64,000 bases of DNA from Sycon ciliatum. Lineage: Eukaryota; Porifera; Calcarea; Leucosolenida; Sycettidae. Made by a program: the position numbers and the translations under genes. Each line of letters begins with the position of its first letter. Positions within the stretch are counted from its first letter, which is position 1. The notes beneath the pieces were generated by a model. The model was not told where the DNA came from, made no database searches, and was given only the letters and a program-made list of their open reading frames with translations. The stretch covers positions 6,666,658 through 6,730,657 of the forward strand of contig NC_088655.1 in NCBI RefSeq assembly GCF_964019385.1. The letters are read 5' to 3'. This document shows positions 57,313-64,000 of the stretch, piece by piece.

Positions 57313-57937
57313 TAGTAAAACAACTGTAACTAAAGACCGGCACCGTAACTAGCGACCAGCCTGGTACTAAAGACCACCGTGACTAGCGACCAGCCTGGTA
57401 CTACACACCACTTCACCAGGCACGGACGGTCTCATATACAAAAATGCACTGTGACAAGCGACTACCTGCTGAACGCATCCAGCGGCCGCCTTTTCTTGTC
57501 CCAAAGTCGATTTTTGACATGTAACTAGCGACAGCAGTGCAGGAAATCAAAGGTTGTTCGAAGCTACTTCTTCGACATTTTGATTATTTCTGTCCTGAAT
57601 GGACTCTTTCGATACTACAGCTGCACGAATTAATGCAATCTCATTTTGACAATGGGCTGAACTGCACCTGGCATAGTTTCAAGTGCTCTCATGAGCAAAC
57701 ATGAAACGAAACGTCTTGGAGAGCACCTGCTCGAACCTGCTCTATGATCGATGCTACTTCTCAAAGGAGAAAGCATTGCACAAGTGGTGGGATATTGTAT
57801 TAGCTACATTTTGACATACATATCAGAGATGGGATCCATATAGGGTTGCGCGATGCAAACTTCTAACTAAAGACCACCTGCCACTAAAGACCGTTTCTTC
57901 TTGCCCCAAGGGGTGGTCGTTAGTTACAGGTTTACTG
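57313..57937. mobile_element. Tigger/pogo-like MITE, 625 bp
   Basis: Left TAGTAAAACAACTGTAACTA, right (reverse strand) CAGTAAACCTGTAACTAACG, flanked by TA (57311-57312, 57938-57939). Subterminal ACTAAAGACCACC and GTGACTAGCGACCAG motifs are duplicated near the left end. No transposase. Confidence 0.75.
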
Positions 57938-57945
57938 TATACACG

Positions 57946-60900
57946 GTATACTTTAGTAGAGCTACAACATAACCACTGGCCAGTGGGTATACTTTAGTAG
58001 AGCTACAACATAACCACTGGCCAGTGGGTATACTTTAGTACAGCTACAACATAACCACTGGCCAGTGGGTATACTTTAGTAGAGCTACAACATAACCACT
58101 GGCCAGTGGGTATACTTTAGTAGAGCTACAACATAACCACTGGCCAGTGGGTATACTTTAGTAGAGCTACAACATAACCACTGGCCAGTGGGTATACTTT
58201 AGTAGAGGTACAACATAACCACTGGCCAGTGGGTATACTTTAGTAGAGCTACAACATAACCACTGGCCAGTGGGTATACTTTAGTAGAGCTACAACATAA
58301 CCACTGGCCAGTGGGTATACTTTAGTAGAGCTACAACATAACCACTGGCCAGTGGGTATACTTTAGTAGAGCTACAACATACCCACTGGCCAGTGGGTAT
58401 ACTTTAGTAGAGCTACAACATAACCACTGGCCAGTGGGTATACTTTAGTAGAGCTACAACATAACCACTGGCCAGTGGGTATACTTTAGTAGAGCTACAA
58501 CATAACCACTGGCCAGTGGGTATACTTTAGTAGAGCTACAACATAACCACTGGCCAGTGGGTATACTTTAGTAGAGGTACAACATAACCACTGGCCAGTG
58601 GGTATACTTTAGTAGAGCTACAACATAACCACTGGCCAGTGGGTATACTTTAGTAGAGGTACAACATAACCACTGGCCAGTGGGTATACTTTAGTAGAGC
58701 TACAACATAACCACTGACCAGTGGGTATACTTTAGTAGAGCTACAACATAACCACTGGCCAGTGGGTATACTTTAGTAGAGCTACAACATAACCACTGGC
58801 CAGTGGGTATACTTTAGTAGAGCTACAACATAACCACTGGCCAGTGGGTATACTTTAGTAGAGCTACAACATAACCACTGGCCAGTGGGTATACTTTAGT
58901 AGAGCTACAACATAACCACTGGCCAGTGGGTATACTTTAGTAGAGCTACAACATAACCACTGGCCAGTGGGTATACTTTAGTAGAGCTACAACATAACCA
59001 CTGGCCAGTGGGTATACTTTAGTAGAGCTACAACATAACCACTGGCCAGTGGGTATACTTTAGTAGAGCTACAACATAACCACTGGCCAGTGGGTATACT
59101 TTAGTAGAGCTACAACATAACCACTGGCCAGTGGGTATACTTTAGTAGAGCTACAACATAACCACTGGCCAGTGGGTATACTTTAGTAGAGCTACAACAT
59201 AACCACTGGCCAGTGGGTATACTTTAGTAGAGCTACAACATAACCACTGGCCAGTGGGTATACTTTAGTAGAGCTACAACATAACCACTGGCCAGTGGGT
59301 ATACTTTAGTAGAGCTACAACATAACCACTGGCCAGTGGGTATACTTTAGTAGAGCTACAACATAACCACTGGCCAGTGGGTATACTTTAGTAGAGCTAC
59401 AACATAACCACTGGCCAGTGGGTATACTTTAGTAGAGGTACAACATAACCACTGGCCAGTGGGTATACTTTAGTAGAGCTACAACATAACCACTGGCCAG
59501 TGGGTATACTTTAGTAGAGCTACAACATAACCACTGACCAGTGGGTATACTTTAGTAGAGCTACAACATAACCACTGACCAGTGGGTATACTTTAGTAGA
59601 GGTACAACATAACCACTGACCAGTGGGTATACTTTAGTAGAGGTACAACATAACCACTGACCAGTGGGTATACTTTAGTAGAGCTACAACATAACCACTG
59701 GCCAGTGGGTATACTTTAGTAGAGCTACAACATAACCACTGGCCAGTGGGTATACTTTAGTAGAGCTACAACATAACCACTGACCAGTGGGTATACTTTA
59801 GTAGAGCTACAACATAACCACTGACCAGTGGGTATACTTTAGTAGAGCTACAACATAACCACTGGCCAGTGGGTATACTTTAGTAGAGCTACAACATAAC
59901 CACTGGCCAGTGGGTATACTTTAGTAGAGCTACAACATAACCACTGGCCAGTGGGTATACTTTAGTAGAGCTACAACATAACCACTGGCCAGTGGGTATA
60001 CTTTAGTAGAGCTACAACATAACCACTGGCCAGTGGGTATACTTTAGTAGAGCTACAACATAACCACTGGCCAGTGGGTATACTTTAGTAGAGCTACAAC
60101 ATAACCACTGGCCAGTGGGTATACTTTAGTAGAGCTACAACATAACCACTGGCCAGTGGGTATACTTTAGTAGAGCTACAACATAACCACTGGCCAGTGG
60201 GTATACTTTAGTAGAGCTACAACATAACCACTGGCCAGTGGGTATACTTTAGTAGAGCTACAACATAACCACTGGCCAGTGGGTATACTTTAGTAGAGGT
60301 ACAACATAACCACTGGCCAGTGGGTATACTTTAGTAGAGGTACAACATAACCACTGGCCAGTGGGTATACTTTAGTAGAGCTACAACATAACCACTGGCC
60401 AGTGGGTATACTTTAGTAGAGCTACAACATAACCACTGGCCAGTGGGTATACTTTAGTAGAGCTACAAGATAACCACTGGCCAGTGGGTATACTTTAGTA
60501 GAGCTACAACATAACCACTGGCCAGTGGGTATACTTTAGTAGAGCTATAACATAACCACTGGCCAGTGGGTATACTTTAGTAGAGGTACAACATAACCAC
60601 TGACCAGTGGGTATACTTTAGTAGAGCTACAACATAACCACTGGCCAGTGGGTATACTTTAGTAGAGCTATAACATAACCAGTGGCCAGTGGGTATACTT
60701 TAGTAGAGGTACAACATAACCACTGGCCAGTGGGTATACTTTAGTAGAGCTACAACATAACCACTGGCCAGTGGGTATACTTTAGTAGAGGTACAACATA
60801 ACCACTGGCCAGTGGGTATACTTTAGTAGAGCTACAACATAACCACTGGCCAGTGGGTATACTTTAGTAGAGCTACAACATAACCACTGGCCAGTGGGTA

Positions 60901-62467
60901 TACTTTAGTAGAGCTACAACATAACCACTGGCCAGTGGGTATACTTTAGTAGAGCTATAACATAACCACTGGCCAGTGGGTATACTTTAGTAGAGGTACA
61001 ACATAACCACTGGCCAGTGGGTATACTTTAGTAGAGCTACAACATAACCACTGGCCAGTGGGTATACTTTAGTAGAGGTACAACATAACCACTGGCCAGT
61101 GGGTATACTTTAGTAGAGGTACAACATAACCACTGGCCAGTGGGTATACTTTAGTAGAGCTACAACATAACCACTGGCCAGTGGGTATACTTTAGTAGAG
61201 CTACAACATAACCACTGGCCAGTGGGTATACTTTAGTAGAGCTACAACATAACCACTGGCCAGTGGGTATACTTTAGTAGAGCTACAACATAACCACTGG
61301 CCAGTGGGTATACTTTAGTAGAGCTACAAGATAACCACTGGCCAGTGGGTATACTTTAGTAGAGCTACAACATAACCACTGGCCAGTGGGTATACTTTAG
61401 TAGAGCTACAACATAACCACTGGCCAGTGGGTATACTTTAGTAGAGGTACAACATAACCACTGGCCAGTGGGTATACTTTAGTAGAGCTACAACATAACC
61501 ACTGGCCAGTGGGTATACTTTAGTAGAGGTACAACATAACCACTGGCCAGTGGGTATACTTTAGTAGAGGTACAACATAACCACTGGCCAGTGGGTATAC
61601 TTTAGTAGAGCTACAACATAACCACTGGCCAGTGGGTATACTTTAGTAGAGCTATAACATAACCACTGGCCAGTGGGTATACTTTAGTAGAGGTACAACA
61701 TAACCACTGACCAGTGGGTATACTTTAGTAGAGCTACAACATAACCACTGGCCAGTGGGTATACTTTAGTAGAGCTATAACATAACCACTGGCCAGTGGG
61801 TATACTTTAGTAGAGGTACAACATAACCACTGGCCAGTGGGTATACTTTAGTCGAGCTACAACATAACCACTGGCCAGTGGGTATACTTTAGTAGAGGTA
61901 CAACAGAACCACTGGCCAGTGGGTATACTTTAGTAGAGCTACAACATAACCACTGGCCAGTGGGTATACTTTAGTAGAGCTACAACATAACCACTGACCA
62001 GTGGGTATACTTTAGTAGAGCTACAACATAACCACTGGCCAGTGGGTATACTTTAGTAGAGCTACAACATAACCACTGGCCAGTGGGTATACTTTAGTAG
62101 AGCTATAACATAACCACTGGCCAGTGGGTATACTTTAGTAGAGCTACAACATAACAACTGGCCAGTGGGTATACTTTAGTAGAGCTACAACATAACCACT
62201 GGCCAGTGGGTATACTTTAGTAGAGCTACAACATAACAACTGGCCAGTGGGTATACTTTAGTAGAGGTACAACATAACCACTGGCCAGTGAGTATACTTT
62301 AGTAGAGCTACAACATAACCACTGGCCAGTGTTTTTACTTTAGTAGAGCTACAACATAACCATTGGCCAGTGGGTATACTTTAGTAGAGCTACAACATAA
62401 CCACTGGCCAGTGGGTATACTTTAGTAGAGGTACGACATAACCACTGGCCAGTGGGTATACTTTAGT
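57946..62467. repeat. 41-bp satellite, about 110 units
   Basis: The unit is GTATACTTTAGTAGAGCTAC then AACATAACCACTGGCCAGTGG. Each unit contains the perfect 14-bp palindrome CCACTGGCCAGTGG and ends in GTATAC. Main variants are AGGTAC for AGCTAC, GACC for GGCC and CTATAAC for CTACAAC. Very low divergence between units. It begins 9 bases after the Tigger-like MITE and lies in intron 3 of the ankyrin gene. Confidence 0.99.
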
Positions 62468-63080
62468 GAAGGTGAACGATAAGGGAAAAGGTACTCTAGT
62501 TCCCCCAAGGGTATACAACCCCCAAGAGTGTGCTACTGTGCATTTGTTGTAACACGTTATGAGATGGCAGGACTTCACATCACTTGACGAGCTTGCACAC
62601 AGTATGTTCACACCGTGCATGATAGATAGAGGGTTGAACCCAACCCTGTTTTGGGTTCAACTCTCCTCGGGTCACTTTGCACTGCTTGCCAGCGTAACCT
62701 TTGAACCACGTGTGATGTGAAGTTCTGGCGTAGCAGCACTGGATAAAGGCTGTGTGGTCAGTTGCACACTCTTGGGGTGATGTGCTCATTGTATCACTAA
62801 TCTGAGGTTATGAGTTTAGTTCATAGGCACCACTGATGCAAGTATTATTGTGAATTTTGTGTCAAGTTCCACCCAGCATTTACTATGTCCCCGTCCTCTA
62901 CGACACACACACTAAGATGATATATGCTGTGTTCTTGGAGAAGTCAATTGTACTTCGAGTACATGTGTATGGTACTATGCTGCAATAGAAAGGAAAAATC
63001 TGGAACTTGTATGCTTTGCAAGTGATTGTAAGAATGTGTATGTGTGTATGTGTGTGTTTGTTGCTATGGTGACCTAATAG
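62468..63080. other. Distal part of intron 3, no gene recognised
   Basis: Unique-looking sequence ending in a GT-rich patch and the acceptor GTGACCTAATAG at 63069-63080. Confidence 0.5.
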
Positions 63081-63185
63081 GACTGCAAACCAGTATCACT
63101 TCTACATGTCTGCGCGCTCCGTGGACATAAAGCACTGTGTGAGCTGCTGATAAAAAATGGTGTCGATGTTAATGTCCAAGATAAG
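63081..63185 (+). CDS. Ankyrin-repeat gene, exon 4
   Basis: Thirty-five codons in phase 0 between TAATAG and AAG/GTGAGC: DCKPVSLLHVCALRGHKALC then ELLIKNGVDVNVQDK. This is a near-consensus ankyrin repeat (LHxxAxxGHxxxxxLLIxxGxDVNxxD), the clearest of the gene. The open phase and donor mean further exons lie to the right of the window. The rest of the protein is unknown, so I give no gene name. Confidence 0.85.
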
Positions 63186-63539
63186 GTGAGCTTTGTAGGT
63201 GGAATGCACCAATCAAATGCGCTTTGCAACAAACTCTTGTGACATCAAGTATTTTTCAAGGACACCAAACCATTTGTCCTCATGCGCTGAATATTAATGT
63301 GCGCATGTGGACATAGTGCACGGCATCATGTATGCCAGGGCCGTAGCTGCCACATATTTGACTGGTCCGGAGGGACATTTTTACCTTAAAATGATATGAC
63401 CGAATCAAGTTACTACAATGTACCAGTACATTTAGTGCACCTATACAGGTTTTTATTTTATTTTTTATTTTTACTATGTTCACATACCCAACTCATAAAT
63501 AATACAGAAAGACAATGGTACTGAGACAAGGACAAACGT

Positions 63540-64000
63540 GACAACTACTGAGAAGGGGCTGCACCGAGATGCAGCAGTGATGGTGGGGCATTGATGGCTC
63601 TGCCGACCTTAGGTCTCGGCATCACGGCCAGAAACACAAACCAAAAACAAAAGATAGAGCTGTAAGGGTCAGCAAAAATAAAAATAAAGCAAGGGCAAAC
63701 AACAGCTAGTACTAGTGTGCAGCGCATTCGTAGCAATGGGAGTCATTGACGGGGCACTTGAATGTAGGTGGGTTAACAGGCAGAATGTCCGTGGTCCATC
63801 GCCAATCCTGTCGGCGGAGGTATTCGTTTACGTTGCACTTAAACTTTTGAAGATTTTTGCTAATTGGGCGGAGTCTTGAAAAGCTGGCGGCAGGGAATTC
63901 CACAGCTGGATTGCACAATGTGGGAAGCTGGGGAGAATGGTGTCTGGTGCTTGACGCGGTAGGGGATTTCGTAGCTGGAAACTGTGCCCGGCGGCCATAC
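63540..64000 (-). pseudogene. LINE ORF2 C-terminal end, cut by window edge
   Basis: The minus-strand frame from the edge reads AAGHSFQLRNPLPRQAPDTI and then FPHCAIQLWNSLPPAF, the conserved (F)xxxxxxLWNSLP signature near the end of many LINE reverse-transcriptase proteins. The frame shifts shortly after, and another frame continues SRLRPISKNLQKFKCNVNEY. Non-coding 3' sequence follows to about 63540. It lies in the next intron of the ankyrin gene. Confidence 0.6.

Overview
The window looks like nuclear DNA of a metazoan, probably a marine invertebrate; I cannot name the species. Evidence: spliced ankyrin-repeat exons with GT-AG borders, introns of 6-19 kb, an animal-type mix of hAT, Tigger/pogo, piggyBac, LINE, DIRS-like and fold-back elements, and very large tandem arrays. 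Most long open frames here are by-products of tandem repeats whose units contain no stop.

Layout. 1-5.4 kb: 5' end of a LINE-type ORF1 on the minus strand, a dispersed repeat interrupted by a 670-bp TIR element, a SINE-like piece and a 39-bp minisatellite. 5.4-11 kb: a fossil retropepsin, a (CT)n run and two adjoining fold-back elements forming a palindrome of palindromes. 11-13.6 kb: a stack of nested insertions (Tigger-like MITE, hammerhead inverted-repeat element, two hAT MITEs with exact 8-bp TSDs). 13.6-22 kb: dispersed repeats, Helitron-like fragments, and a second, cleaner hammerhead inverted-repeat element plus further hammerhead sites.

22.3-63.2 kb: one host gene on the plus strand, split into four phase-compatible exons (22289-22355, 41571-41836, 57014-57136, 63081-63185) that encode the start of an ankyrin-repeat protein. 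Its introns hold about 18 kb of a 28-bp satellite (intron 1), a pile of hAT, Tigger, DIRS-like, piggyBac and LINE debris (intron 2) and 4.5 kb of a 41-bp satellite (intron 3). The gene continues beyond the right edge, where a minus-strand LINE 3' end is also present.

Most notable: seven hammerhead-ribozyme-like motifs in five short, apparently non-coding elements. Two of these (12270-12804 and 19221-20297) share one plan: long inverted arms, a hammerhead in each arm, an unpaired tail on one side only, and 13-14 bp direct repeats at the ends. Stem III is self-complementary in at least one motif of every element. This suggests non-autonomous, Penelope/retrozyme-like retroelements whose RNAs might cleave as dimers.
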